Positions 16,694 through 29,417 of a stretch of DNA of 64,000 nucleotides are shown in pieces. The notes beneath the pieces were generated by a model. That model made no database searches, had not been told where the DNA came from, and saw nothing but the letters and a program-made list of their open reading frames with translations. Position numbers and translations under genes: made by a program. The stretch is from Bradyrhizobium sp. C9. Lineage in GTDB: Bacteria; Pseudomonadota; Alphaproteobacteria; Rhizobiales; Xanthobacteraceae. Within the stretch, counting starts at the first letter, position 1. Every line of letters starts with the position of its first letter. The stretch lies in NCBI RefSeq assembly GCF_002532045.1, contig NZ_NWTG01000025.1, positions 44,731 through 108,730 on the forward strand, in the 5' to 3' direction.

Positions 16694-16736
16694 AAGCATT
16701 CAACGCCCGCCGGGGTACGGCGAGCGTTGAATGCTT
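16694..16736 (-). other. Large hairpin between the atp operon and the cyclase gene
   Basis: Arms 16694-16712 (aagcattcaacgcccgccg) and 16718-16736 are inverted copies with one mismatch and a 5-base loop. It lies between atpC and the cyclase gene, 64 bases before the cyclase ATG. It lacks a clear T tail on the - strand, so it may be a weak terminator, an operator or an mRNA stabiliser. Confidence 0.55.
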
Positions 16737-16833
16737 CAAGTCTTGGTAGACGACGACTGGAAAAGTGTGAGCGATTTCACAAAGAGCCGGCTCACTCGAC
16801 GCGGTGGCGCGATCGCTGATCAGCAACCGCGCC

Positions 16834-17241
16834 TTAGTGCATAGCCGTCGCGTTGAGCTCGTGCTGGATGCTCTTGAAGTGGTCGAGCCGCTCGATCGCG
16901 TGGTCGAGCTCGGAACCTTCCTTCTCGGAAAGCTTCTCCTGCATCTCGTTGATCGTCTCGGCGAACTTGGCGCGGTCGAGATCGGCAATCGCGGTCGCGA
17001 CGTCGGCGAGCACGGTGAGGCCCTTGTCCGACACTTCCGCAAGGCCGCCGAGCACGATCACCTTCTCGCGCTTGCCGGCGGTCGTGATCGTCAGGATACC
17101 CGGACGAATCGTGGCGATCACCGGAGCATGACCGGCGAGCACACCGAAATCACCCTCCACGCCGGGGACGTCAACCTGATCGACCTCGCCGGAGAAGGCG
17201 AGCTTTTCGGGAGAGACGAGATCGAAGTGGAAGGTGGCCAT
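16834..17241 (-). CDS. atpC: F1 ATP synthase subunit epsilon
   Basis: The 135-residue epsilon subunit couples rotation of the central stalk and inhibits ATP hydrolysis. The N-terminal beta-sandwich is clear ('FHFDLVSPEKLAFSGEVDQVDVPGVEGDFGVLAGH' is interrupted only by usual substitutions), followed by the helical hairpin. ATG 17241 is chosen because upstream in-frame codons come from a repeat. It is the last gene of atpHAGDC, separated from atpD by a 116-base spacer that holds a REP element. Confidence 0.96.
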   Translation of the reverse strand: MATFHFDLVSPEKLAFSGEVDQVDVPGVEGDFGVLAGHAPVIATIRPGILTITTAGKREKVIVLGGLAEVSDKGLTVLADVATAIADLDRAKFAETINEMQEKLSEKEGSELDHAIERLDHFKSIQHELNATAMH

Positions 17242-17261
17242 GGTCTTTCCGTTCTTTGCGC

Positions 17262-17347
17262 TGTCACCCGCGGGCTTGACCCGCGGGTCCATCAGTCAAA
17301 ACAGTTCTCGTTCGATGGATCGCCGGATCAAGCCCGGCGATGACGAC
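17262..17347. repeat. REP pair in the atpD-atpC spacer
   Basis: Two small palindromic units sit back to back: cacccgcgggcttgacccgcgggtcc (about 17265-17290) and a cgccggatcaagcccggcgatgac unit (about 17321-17345). They fill the spacer inside the ATP synthase operon. Confidence 0.65.
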
Positions 17348-17357
17348 ATCTCGAAGC

Positions 17358-18800
<1,443 letters not shown>

Positions 18801-18826
18801 GAACTGTTCTCCTTCGAAAATCTGCC

Positions 18827-19705
18827 TTAGACCGCCTCAGCGCCGGAGATGATCTCGATCAGCTCCTTCGTGATCTGGGCCTGACGGGTTCGGTTGTAAA
18901 TCAGGGTTTGCTTGCGGATCATTTCGCCGGCGTTGCGCGTCGCGCTGTCCATCGCGCTCATCTGCGCGCCGTAGAACGAGGCGTTGTTCTCCAGCAGCGC
19001 GCGGAAGACCTGTACCGCGAGGTTGCGCGGCAGCAGGCTGCCGAGAATCTGGTCCTCTTCCGGCTCGTATTCGTACGAGGTCGCCGGAGCCACGCCGGCC
19101 GCGGGCGCCACCACTTCGAGCGGGATGATCTGCTGCGCGGTCGGGATCTGCGCGATCACCGACTGGAAGCGCGAATAGAACAGCGTGCAGACATCGAACT
19201 CGCCGGCCTCGAACCGCGCCAGCACCTTGTTGGCGATGTCCTCGGCGTTGACGAAGCCGATCTGTCGTACCGAGCGCAGATCGAGGTGTTCGACAATCCG
19301 CTTCTCGAACGTCCGCCGCAGCTGCTCGTAGCCCTTGCGGCCGACGCAGAAGAATTTGACTTCCTTGCCTTGCGCGAGCAGCGCGTTCGCCCGCTCGCGC
19401 GCCAGACGCACGATGGCGGAGTTGAAAGCGCCGGACAGGCCGCGCTCGCCGGTGCAGACCAGAAGCAGGTGCACCTGGTCGTTGCCGGTGCCTGCGAGCA
19501 GCGCCGGCGCGCCGGGCGAGCCGTTGGCTGCGGCGGCGATGTTGGAAATCACCGCGTCCATCTTGGTGGCATAGGGCCGCGCCGCTTCGGCAGCGTTCTG
19601 CGCGCGGCGCAGCTTCGAGGCTGCGACCATCTGCATGGCCTTGGTGATCTTCTGCGTCGCCTTGGTCGAGGCGATGCGGACCCGCATGTCTTTTAGTGAC
19701 GCCAT
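18827..19705 (-). CDS. atpG: F1 ATP synthase subunit gamma
   Basis: The 292-residue central rotor shaft of F1. The paired N- and C-terminal helices are clear: 'SLKDMRVRIASTKATQKITKAM' pattern at the start and 'RNAGEMIRKQTLIYNRTRQAQITKELIEI' pattern at the end. ATG 19705 matches the conserved MASLK start; an upstream in-frame ATG would add ten non-conserved residues. Spacing to atpA is 91 bases. Confidence 0.98.
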   Translation of the reverse strand: MASLKDMRVRIASTKATQKITKAMQMVAASKLRRAQNAAEAARPYATKMDAVISNIAAAANGSPGAPALLAGTGNDQVHLLLVCTGERGLSGAFNSAIVRLARERANALLAQGKEVKFFCVGRKGYEQLRRTFEKRIVEHLDLRSVRQIGFVNAEDIANKVLARFEAGEFDVCTLFYSRFQSVIAQIPTAQQIIPLEVVAPAAGVAPATSYEYEPEEDQILGSLLPRNLAVQVFRALLENNASFYGAQMSAMDSATRNAGEMIRKQTLIYNRTRQAQITKELIEIISGAEAV

Positions 19706-19796
19706 TCTTCGTTCACCCCGGCGATCCGACCACAATGGTCAGATCGCAAGCCTCCGTTCGTCACGCCCGGCTGCGAGCCGGGCGACGCCCCACTCG

Positions 19797-21325
<1,529 letters not shown>

Positions 21326-21326
<1 letters not shown>

Positions 21327-21886
21327 CAGCCTGCCTCTTTCATCGCGTTCTTGATCGAATTGAGTTTGGTGCGAAGCGAACTATCCACCATGCGGCTGCC
21401 GAGCTTGACCACCAGGCCACCAATAATGGAGGGATCGACCTTCACGTTGAGCGCGACGTCCTTGCCCGTCACTGATTTCAGTGCGGCCTTCAGCCCGTCG
21501 AGATTCTTGTCACTGAGCTGCTCGGCGACGGTGACTTCGGCAGTCGCCTCGCCCTTGAACTTCGCCACCAGCGCGCGATAGGCGCGGATCACATCGGCCA
21601 CGGCAAACAGCCGGCGATTGGCGGTGAGCACCTTGAGGAATTTTGCCGACGTGCCGGCGATGCCGGCCTTGTCGAGCACCGCGGTCAGCGCCTTCAGCTG
21701 GGCGTCCGCGGCAAACACCGGGCTGCGGACGAGGCGCTTGAGATCGGCGCTCTCGTTGAGCATGGCCTCGAATTTGTCGAGGTCGGCCCGGACTTGATCG
21801 ACGGATTGCTCGTCGCGCGCCAACTCGAACAGGGCCGTTGCGTAACGACCGGACACTCCCGAAACGGACGGATCTTCAGCAGCCAC
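21326..21886 (-). CDS. atpH: F1 ATP synthase subunit delta
   Basis: The 186-residue delta subunit forms the peripheral-stalk connection to F1. It opens 'SGVSGRYATALFELARDE' and ends with the conserved 'DPSIIGGLVVKLGSRMVDSS'. GTG 21886 (preceded closely by 'aaaagag') gives the usual length; TTG 21910 is an alternative that adds eight Lys-rich residues. It is the first gene of atpHAGDC. As in most alphaproteobacteria the F0 genes are not adjacent. Confidence 0.95.
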
Positions 21887-21910
21887 GAGCTCGCTCTTTT
21901 TTGCTGTCAA

Positions 21911-22515
21911 ATTCGCAAGGGAAAAACCGTCGCCACCAAAGCAGCGCCTAGCGATCCAAGCCCTTGGAATTCAAGCGGGACTTCGATTTTCGACCGGCAC
22001 AGGACATGCCGGGACCGTTAAAATCGCGGCTTTGCTAACATAGCAATCGCGCAGGTGCAACATGACGGCATCGTGCGAGCCGCCTTGTCGCATGCGGTTT
22101 TTAGCGGCCCTGGCCGGCGCTCGATTCAGAAAAATTCGGCGCGCGGAAATTCAGCGCGCCGGCTCCGATTCGCGCCATCGCGAATCTGTTCCATCGAAAT
22201 TTGCATGGGGCCATGGCCAAGCGCGCAAGGAACCCGAAACGCGCCGCGGTTTCATTTGGCGATTACTTACTGAAAACTTACCGCTGGCTTACTAATCAAT
22301 ATTCGTAAGTATTATATTGGTTAAAAATTAGTTAAAGGCCAAGATTACGGAACCTTGATTGAATACCCCAAAGCGGTAACAAGATATTTCAACCTGAGAC
22401 AATCAGGATTTACTGCCCAATTCGCGCCTCATTGCGAAACCAAACGGCTTTGGTCAACGAAGGGACGGGGGTCCACTTGCCGCGTTTGTGGCAATACTGT
22501 CTGAGGGTCTTATCA
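21911..22515. other. Long AT-rich divergent promoter region, atpH / rlpA-like
   Basis: About 630 bases without a convincing gene. The half near atpH is of normal GC content and must hold the atp operon promoter. From about 22260 to 22440 the sequence turns strongly AT-rich, unlike the rest of the window, and contains a CtrA-type site (22321-22335). Small hairpins accaaa/tttggt (about 22437-22452) and ttgcc/ggcaa (22477-22494) lie in the likely rlpA leader. No conserved peptide is apparent. Confidence 0.6.
22321..22335 (+). promoter_or_regulatory. CtrA-type binding site TTAA-N7-TTAA upstream of rlpA-like gene
   Basis: The sequence ttaaaaattagttaa is a perfect TTAA-N7-TTAA match, the known consensus of the alphaproteobacterial cell-cycle regulator CtrA. 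It lies 180 bases before the ATG of a septal-ring-type gene, in an AT-rich block. Confidence 0.55.
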
Positions 22516-23007
22516 ATGCTGAATATCAAGAAGGCGGCGGGCAATATAACCCGCTCGCGTACGGCGCTTGCGTTTGTAGCCGCAACTATCCTGGTCGGGG
22601 GCAGCGTGACGGAGGCGTCCGCGAAATCCAGGCACCATCATCAGCGCCACCACCATCATCACCACGCCCGCGCCGAAGGTTCGTCCTGGCGCGACGCCAA
22701 TGCATCGATCCAGCCGTCCGGCGGCCACACGTTCTCGGGGATGGCCTCCTTCTACGGCAATGAGTCGGGCAGCCGCACCGCTTCCGGCCAGCGCTTCAAT
22801 CAGAACGCGATGACCGCCGCCCACCGCTCACTGCCGTTCGGCACCAGGCTCCGCGTCACTCATGGCGGCCGCAGTGTCGTCGTCACCATCAACGATCGCG
22901 GCCCGTTCGTCCGCGGCCGCGTGCTCGACCTCTCGACCGGCGCAGCCCGCGCCATCGGCCTGACCGGTGCCGGCGTCGGCCGCGTCACCGCCGAGGTCGT
23001 CTCGTAA
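22516..23007 (+). CDS. RlpA-like septal ring lytic transglycosylase family protein
   Basis: A 163-residue exported protein with a signal peptide (residues 1-36 or so, 'SRTALAFVAATILVGGSVTEASA'), a His-rich stretch (nine His in 'HHHQRHHHHHH') and a C-terminal double-psi beta-barrel: 'GMASFYGNESGSRTASGQRF', 'HRSLPFGTRLRVTH', 'INDRGPFVRGRVLDLS'. The Asp of NDRGP matches the catalytic residue of RlpA enzymes that cleave glycan strands lacking peptides. The SPOR domain found in E. coli RlpA is absent. ATG 22516 is preferred to an upstream in-frame ATG that precedes no signal peptide. A strong terminator follows. Confidence 0.9.
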   Translation: MLNIKKAAGNITRSRTALAFVAATILVGGSVTEASAKSRHHHQRHHHHHHARAEGSSWRDANASIQPSGGHTFSGMASFYGNESGSRTASGQRFNQNAMTAAHRSLPFGTRLRVTHGGRSVVVTINDRGPFVRGRVLDLSTGAARAIGLTGAGVGRVTAEVVS

Positions 23008-23065
23008 CGTGTTTAGTAAGCGTTGCGTTGCGTAACGGCCGCGAGGCCCGCTTCGCGCCAAAAAG

Positions 23066-23100
23066 GCCTGCCGTCGCAAATGACGGCAGGCTTTTTCTTT
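23066..23100 (+). terminator. Rho-independent terminator after the rlpA-like gene
   Basis: Ten-base perfect arms (gcctgccgtc 23066-23075, gacggcaggc 23082-23091) with a 6-base loop, then tttttcttt. Confidence 0.9.
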
Positions 23101-23163
23101 GGCCGCTCAGTAGAGCGCGATGACTTCTCTTCCATCCGTCATCCCGCTCTACTTCTTTGTCTT

Positions 23164-23212
23164 GAGCATGATCTTGCCGGAAAACCGCGGCACACCTTTC
23201 CGGATCATGCTC
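23164..23212. repeat. 'gagcatgatc' dispersed palindromic repeat at the priA stop
   Basis: Arms gagcatgatc (23164-23173) and gatcatgctc (23203-23212). Read on the - strand the element begins directly after the priA coding sequence as ctg-TAG-agcatgatcc; the G of the stop codon (base 23212) is shared with the element. Confidence 0.75.
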
Positions 23213-25422
23213 TACAGGAAGCTCTGCGGATCGACGTCGACCTCGAGCTTCAGATTGCCCTTGGTCTTCGGACCGGCCTCCAGCCATTCGCGCAGGTACT
23301 GCGACAGGTCGACATTGCGCAGCGACTTCACCAGCAGGCGGAAGCGGTAGCGGCCCTTGATGACCGCAAGCGGGGCCTCGGCGGGGCCGAGCACCTGGAT
23401 CCGCTCGTCGAGCGGGGCCATCGCGGCGAGCTTGCGGGCAAATCCTTCCGCCGTCGGACGGTCGCCGGCGGAGACGATCAAGCTCGCCAGCCGGCCGAAC
23501 GGCGGATAGCCGGTGCGCTCGCGGATATCGATCTCGCTGGCGTAGAACGCCTCGCGGTCATTCGCGATCAGGGCCTTGATGACCGGATGTTCCGGCTGAT
23601 GGGTCTGCAGATAGCCGACGCCGCGGCCCTGCTCGCGGCCGGCCCGGCCTACCACCTGATTCAGCAATTGGAACGTTCGCTCGGCGGCGCGCGGATCGCC
23701 GTTGCTCAAGCCGAGATCAGCGTCGATGACGCCGACCAGATTGAGCCGCGGGAAGTTGTGCCCCTTGGCCACCAGTTGGGTGCCGATGATGATGTCGACG
23801 CGGCCCTCGGCAATCTCATTGAGCTCGCTGCGCATGGTCTCGATCGAGGTGATGAGATCGCTCGACAGCACCATGGTGCGGGCCTCGGGAAAAATCTGGG
23901 CTGCCTCCTCCTGCAGGCGCTCGACGCCGGGGCCGACCGCAGCCAGCGATTCCTCGGCCGCACAATGCGGGCAGATGTTCGGGCGCGGCATCGAGAAGCC
24001 GCAGTGATGGCAGACCAGCCGCTGGCGGAACCGATGATCGACCAGCCATGCGTCGCAGATCGTGCAGGCGAAGCGGTGACCGCAGGCGCGGCAGAGCGTC
24101 AGCGGCGCATAACCGCGCCGATTGAGGAACAGCAGCGCCTGCTCGCGGCGCTCGATCGCATGGCGAATCTGCTCGGCCAGGACAGGCGAAATGAAGCGCC
24201 CGCGCGGCGGCGGCGCGCGGCGCATGTCGATCGCCTCGATATGCGGCATGTGCTGGCCGCCGAACCGTGACGGCAGCGCGACGCGCTGGTAGCGCCCCTT
24301 GCGCGCATTGACCTCGCTCTCGACCGAGGGCGTCGCCGACGCCAGCACGATCGGGATCTTTGCGATATGGGCGCGGACCACCGCCATGTCGCGCGCGTGA
24401 TAATGCGCGCCCTCGTCCTGCTTGTAGGCCTGGTCGTGCTCCTCATCGACGATGATGAGGCCGAGATCGGCATAGGGCAGGAACAGCGCCGAGCGGGCGC
24501 CGACCACGACCGGCGCCTTGCCCTCGGAGATCGCCGCCCAGTTGCGCGCCCGCGTGCGCGGCGTGAGCTCGGAATGCCATTCCAGCGGCCGCACGCCGAA
24601 GCGCTGTGCGAAGCGGTCGAGGAACTGGCCAGTCAGCGCGATTTCCGGCATCAGGATCAGGGTCTGCTTGCCGCGGCGGATGTTCTCGGCGATCGCCTCG
24701 AAATAGACCTCGGTCTTGCCGGAACCGGTGACGCCGTCGAGCAGTGCGACATGAAAGCTGCCGCTCGCCGCCAGCGTCCGCATCACGTCGACCGCACTGC
24801 GCTGCTCGCGCGAGAAATCCGGCTGCGCAAAGGCGGGATCAGGAATCGGTGGCGGTGCGGGCGGCGGCATCGCCTCGACCGTCAATGTACCCTCGTCGAC
24901 CAGCCCGTCGACCACGCCCGAACTGACGCCGGCCTCCCGCGCCGCCTCCGACTTGCCGTGCAGCAAGCCATCCGACAGCACCTCGATCAGCCGCCGGCGC
25001 GCCGGTGTCAGGCGCCGCGGCGGCTCGCCGACCAGACGGACCCCGAGCCGCGTCCGCTCCGGCCCGAGGTTCTCGCCCATCCGCAGCGTCATCCGCAGCA
25101 CCATGCCTCGTGCCGACAGCGTGTAAGTGGACACCCAGTCGACAAGCTGGCGCAGCTCGGCCCTGAGCGGCGGAACATCGAGCTTCTCGCTGACGTCCTT
25201 GAGCCGGTTGTGCAGCCGCGGATCCGGCCTGGCATTCTCGGCCCACACCACGGCTACGACCTCGCGTGGCCCGAGCGGAACACAGATCACGTCGCCGGGC
25301 GCAAGCTCCATGCCGCGCGGCACGCGGTAGGAATAGGTCTGGTTCAGCGCGACAGGCACCAGCACGTCGACGATTCGTGTCGTCGATGCGGGAGCCGGGC
25401 TGGGGCGTGTGGTGTGGTCCAT
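23212..25422 (-). CDS. priA: Primosomal protein N' (replication restart helicase PriA)
   Basis: A 736-residue 3'-5' DNA helicase that recognises stalled forks and reloads the replisome. The N-terminal DNA-binding domain is followed by Walker A 'GVTGSGKTEVYF' (about 233-244) and 'IIVDEEHDQAYKQDE' with the DEEH box. The paired zinc site is 'CRACGHRFACTICD' then 'CHHCGFSMPRPNICPHC', eight cysteines in all. The C-terminal helicase lobe includes 'GTQLVAKGHNFPRL' and 'QVVGRAGREQGRG'. ATG 25422 fits the family N terminus 'VDVLVPVALNQTYSYRVP'. Confidence 0.98.
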   Translation of the reverse strand: MDHTTRPSPAPASTTRIVDVLVPVALNQTYSYRVPRGMELAPGDVICVPLGPREVVAVVWAENARPDPRLHNRLKDVSEKLDVPPLRAELRQLVDWVSTYTLSARGMVLRMTLRMGENLGPERTRLGVRLVGEPPRRLTPARRRLIEVLSDGLLHGKSEAAREAGVSSGVVDGLVDEGTLTVEAMPPPAPPPIPDPAFAQPDFSREQRSAVDVMRTLAASGSFHVALLDGVTGSGKTEVYFEAIAENIRRGKQTLILMPEIALTGQFLDRFAQRFGVRPLEWHSELTPRTRARNWAAISEGKAPVVVGARSALFLPYADLGLIIVDEEHDQAYKQDEGAHYHARDMAVVRAHIAKIPIVLASATPSVESEVNARKGRYQRVALPSRFGGQHMPHIEAIDMRRAPPPRGRFISPVLAEQIRHAIERREQALLFLNRRGYAPLTLCRACGHRFACTICDAWLVDHRFRQRLVCHHCGFSMPRPNICPHCAAEESLAAVGPGVERLQEEAAQIFPEARTMVLSSDLITSIETMRSELNEIAEGRVDIIIGTQLVAKGHNFPRLNLVGVIDADLGLSNGDPRAAERTFQLLNQVVGRAGREQGRGVGYLQTHQPEHPVIKALIANDREAFYASEIDIRERTGYPPFGRLASLIVSAGDRPTAEGFARKLAAMAPLDERIQVLGPAEAPLAVIKGRYRFRLLVKSLRNVDLSQYLREWLEAGPKTKGNLKLEVDVDPQSFL

Positions 25423-25538
25423 TGAATCAGAAACCTTGAACCCGGTCGGGCTAGCACCGCTTCGCTCTCTTAGCGAACGGTAAACGAAGGCAGTGCGATA
25501 TAATCAGGAGATTAGCAGCGCCAATAGCCCTTGAGGAC

Positions 25539-26525
25539 ATGCGCGTTCAAGACATGGCCCGGACCGATCAGCACATGCAACCGCTCGAGCTCGACTGCGC
25601 CGACGTCAGCGTCACGCAGGAGATGACGCGCTGGCTGTCGCATCTGCGCGCGGAACGACGGCTGTCGCCGAAGACGCTCGAGGCCTACGCCCGCGATGTG
25701 CGGCAATGCCTGGCCTTTCTGGCCGAGCACTGGGGCGCGCGCGTGACGCTTGCGCAATTCTCCGCGCTCGAGGCCAGCGATGTCCGCGCCTTCATGGCGA
25801 TGCGCCGCGCAGACGAGATCGGCGGGCGATCGCTGATGCGGGCGCTGGCCGGCCTGCGCTCGTTCGGACGCTTCCTGGAACGCGAAGGCAAGGGCAAGGT
25901 CGGTGCGCTCTCGGCGATCCGCGCCCCCAAGGTGCCAAAGAGCCTGCCGAAGCCGATCCATATGGAAGCGGCGAAGCGCTTTGCCGATGCCGACGAGCGC
26001 GCCGGCGAAACACGCGAGACCTGGATCCTGGTGCGTGACGCCGCCGTGATGGCGCTGCTCTATGGCTCGGGCCTGCGCATCTCCGAGGCGCTGGGGCTGA
26101 AGCGCCGCGACGTGCCGAAGCCCGGCGAAGGCGATGTGCTTGTCGTCACCGGCAAAGGCAACAAGACCCGCATGGTGCCGGTGCTGCAAAACGTGCTGCA
26201 ACTGATCGCGGACTATGCGGCGATCAGCCCGCATCAGCTCGGCCCCACCGGACCGATGTTCGTCGGTGCGCGCGGCGGCCCCTTAAGCCCGCGCATCATC
26301 CAGCTCACCATGGAGCGGCTGCGCGGCGCGCTCGGCCTGCCCGACAGCGCCACGCCGCATGCGCTGCGGCACTCCTTCGCCACGCATCTGCTCAGCCGCG
26401 GCGGCGATTTGCGCGCGATCCAGGAATTGCTCGGCCACGCATCGCTGTCGACCACGCAGATCTACACCGGCATCGACAGCGAGCGCCTGCTCGAAGTCTA
26501 TCGCTCCGCGCACCCGCGCGGCTGA
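25539..26525 (+). CDS. xerC: Tyrosine recombinase XerC
   Basis: A 328-residue site-specific recombinase that resolves chromosome dimers at dif together with XerD. The N-terminal SAM-like domain ('LRAERRLSPKTLEAYARDV') precedes the catalytic domain with the Arg in 'YGSGLRISEALGL', Lys in 'GKGNKTRMVP', H-x-x-R in 'HALRHSFATHLL', the second His in 'LGHASLSTTQIY' and the nucleophilic Tyr in the same motif. Starts at ATG 25539, 25554 and 25575 are all possible. It is divergent from priA with a 116-base spacer. Confidence 0.95.
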   Translation: MRVQDMARTDQHMQPLELDCADVSVTQEMTRWLSHLRAERRLSPKTLEAYARDVRQCLAFLAEHWGARVTLAQFSALEASDVRAFMAMRRADEIGGRSLMRALAGLRSFGRFLEREGKGKVGALSAIRAPKVPKSLPKPIHMEAAKRFADADERAGETRETWILVRDAAVMALLYGSGLRISEALGLKRRDVPKPGEGDVLVVTGKGNKTRMVPVLQNVLQLIADYAAISPHQLGPTGPMFVGARGGPLSPRIIQLTMERLRGALGLPDSATPHALRHSFATHLLSRGGDLRAIQELLGHASLSTTQIYTGIDSERLLEVYRSAHPRG

Positions 26526-26682
26526 ACGCCCGGACCTGAGTTCAACACACGGCGCGGGGTCGTCACCAAGACGCCGTTCATCTTGCGCCGTTCGTATTCA
26601 TACAGCTGCCACAAATCGCTCGGCACTTGCCTTGTGCGCCGCATTCAGCAATCGTGGCGTGGTCTCATCCGGAGGGGGAATC

Positions 26683-27273
26683 ATGAGCGCACATGAAAGT
26701 ATGGAGCACGCGGAGCATGCCGAGCATGCGTCGGGCGAGAACAAGAAGATCGCCCTCCTGATCGCCGTGATCGCGCTCTGCCTGGCGCTGTCGGAAACGC
26801 TCGGCAAGGGCGCCCAGACCGAATCGATCAGCAAGAACGTCGAGGCCTCCAACCTCTGGGCCTTCTTCCAGGCCAAGAGCATCCGCCGCACCGCGGTACA
26901 GACCGCGGCCGAACAGGGCAAGCTGAACCTTACGACCACCACCGACGAGGCGGCCAAGGCCGCGCTGCAGAAGCAGATCGACGACTGGCAGAAGACCGCG
27001 GCACGCTACCGCTCGGAGCCGGAGACCGGCGAGGGTTCAGAGCAACTCTCCGAACGCGCCAAGCATGCCGAGCATGAGCGCGACGAGGCCACCGCGAAAT
27101 ATCATCACTTCGAGCTTGCCTCCGCCGCCTTCCAGATCGCCATCGTGCTGGCGTCCGCGACCATCATCACCAGCATCGCCGCGCTGGCCTGGGTGTCCGG
27201 CCTGGTAACGCTCGCCGGCGTCGCGATGACCCTGCTCGGCCTGTTCCAGCCGCATCTGCTGCCTCTGCACTGA
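26683..27273 (+). CDS. DUF4337 domain membrane protein
   Basis: A 196-residue protein of the DUF4337 family, function unknown. It has a His/Glu-rich N terminus ('ESMEHAEHAEHASGENKK'), one membrane segment early ('IALLIAVIALCLALSETLG'), a soluble charged middle and two C-terminal membrane segments. The N-terminal repeat 'HAEHAEHA' could bind metal, which is inference. ATG 26683 follows a strong 'ggaggggg' site. A large palindrome closes the gene. Confidence 0.85.
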   Translation: MSAHESMEHAEHAEHASGENKKIALLIAVIALCLALSETLGKGAQTESISKNVEASNLWAFFQAKSIRRTAVQTAAEQGKLNLTTTTDEAAKAALQKQIDDWQKTAARYRSEPETGEGSEQLSERAKHAEHERDEATAKYHHFELASAAFQIAIVLASATIITSIAALAWVSGLVTLAGVAMTLLGLFQPHLLPLH

Positions 27274-27294
27274 GGCCCACGATTCCCGTGCCCG

Positions 27295-27343
27295 ACCCGT
27301 CATCCCCGCGCAACGGCTCCGCCGTTGCGCGGGGATGACGGGT
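27295..27343. repeat. 49-base near-perfect palindrome between convergent genes
   Basis: Arms of 23 bases (27295-27317 and 27321-27343) are perfect inverted copies around a 3-base centre (tcc). It sits between the convergent DUF4337 gene and a - strand membrane protein gene, so it may act as a bidirectional terminator, although there is no T tract. It may also be a REP element. Confidence 0.7.
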
Positions 27344-27355
27344 CTGAGAGTTAGG

Positions 27356-27895
27356 TCAAAGAACCTTGCTGGTCTGGTGGACGCTTTTGCGGAAGCGCGC
27401 GATCAGGCGCAGCGTGCGCGCGGTCCAGCCGTCACCGTCGCCACTGATCATCTCGAGGATGCGCCGCTTGACCGGCTCGACCAGCGCGGTGGCCTTGGCC
27501 CGCAACCCCATCACGAAGTTATAGAGCGCCTCGAACCAGGGCATCTCCAGCAGTTTCGATCGCGTCACGTCGAACAGGAAGGCGGTGACGCCGACGCCGA
27601 CGATCTTGGCGAACAGGATCAGCGAGACCGCGCTGAACCAGTACTGGTTCGCCAACAGCCAAAGTCCGACCAGCTTGAGCGGAAACAGCGGGATCAGCGG
27701 CACGACGAAGACGATCAGCGTCATCGCCGGCGACAGCGCATCGACCCGGTCGGCAAGCCATTGCTTGAGCGCGCGCAGCGGGATCCACGCCACCACCCGG
27801 GCCACGATCGGCTCGACGTGATCCCATAGCCAGGCCTCGATCAGGAAGATGATCGCAAGCAGGACCCAGAACGGCTGAAGCAGACGGCGCAACAT
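27356..27895 (-). CDS. Hypothetical membrane protein downstream of lpd
   Basis: A 179-residue protein I do not recognise. Three strong hydrophobic segments are visible: 'FWVLLAIIFLIEAWLW' near the N terminus, 'MTLIVFVVPLIPLFPLKLVGLWLLA', and 'WFSAVSLILFAKIVGVGVTAFLF'. A basic C-terminal tail ('RTLRLIARFRKSVHQTSKVL') ends the protein. The start is inferred at ATG 27895; an in-frame upstream extension runs antisense through lpd and is discarded. It lies 38 bases after lpd and is probably cotranscribed with it. Confidence 0.75.
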   Translation of the reverse strand: MLRRLLQPFWVLLAIIFLIEAWLWDHVEPIVARVVAWIPLRALKQWLADRVDALSPAMTLIVFVVPLIPLFPLKLVGLWLLANQYWFSAVSLILFAKIVGVGVTAFLFDVTRSKLLEMPWFEALYNFVMGLRAKATALVEPVKRRILEMISGDGDGWTARTLRLIARFRKSVHQTSKVL

Positions 27896-27933
27896 CACTA
27901 TGATCTCTACCCGGCTCGCGCCGGGATGTTCGA

Positions 27934-29334
<1,401 letters not shown>

Positions 29335-29417
29335 GATTGAGGTCCTGTAGCTAAACTCGGTGACAGTTAGGCGGGCGCGCGATCTTGTCGGAAGACCGCT
29401 TCCCGCTTGATCGTATT

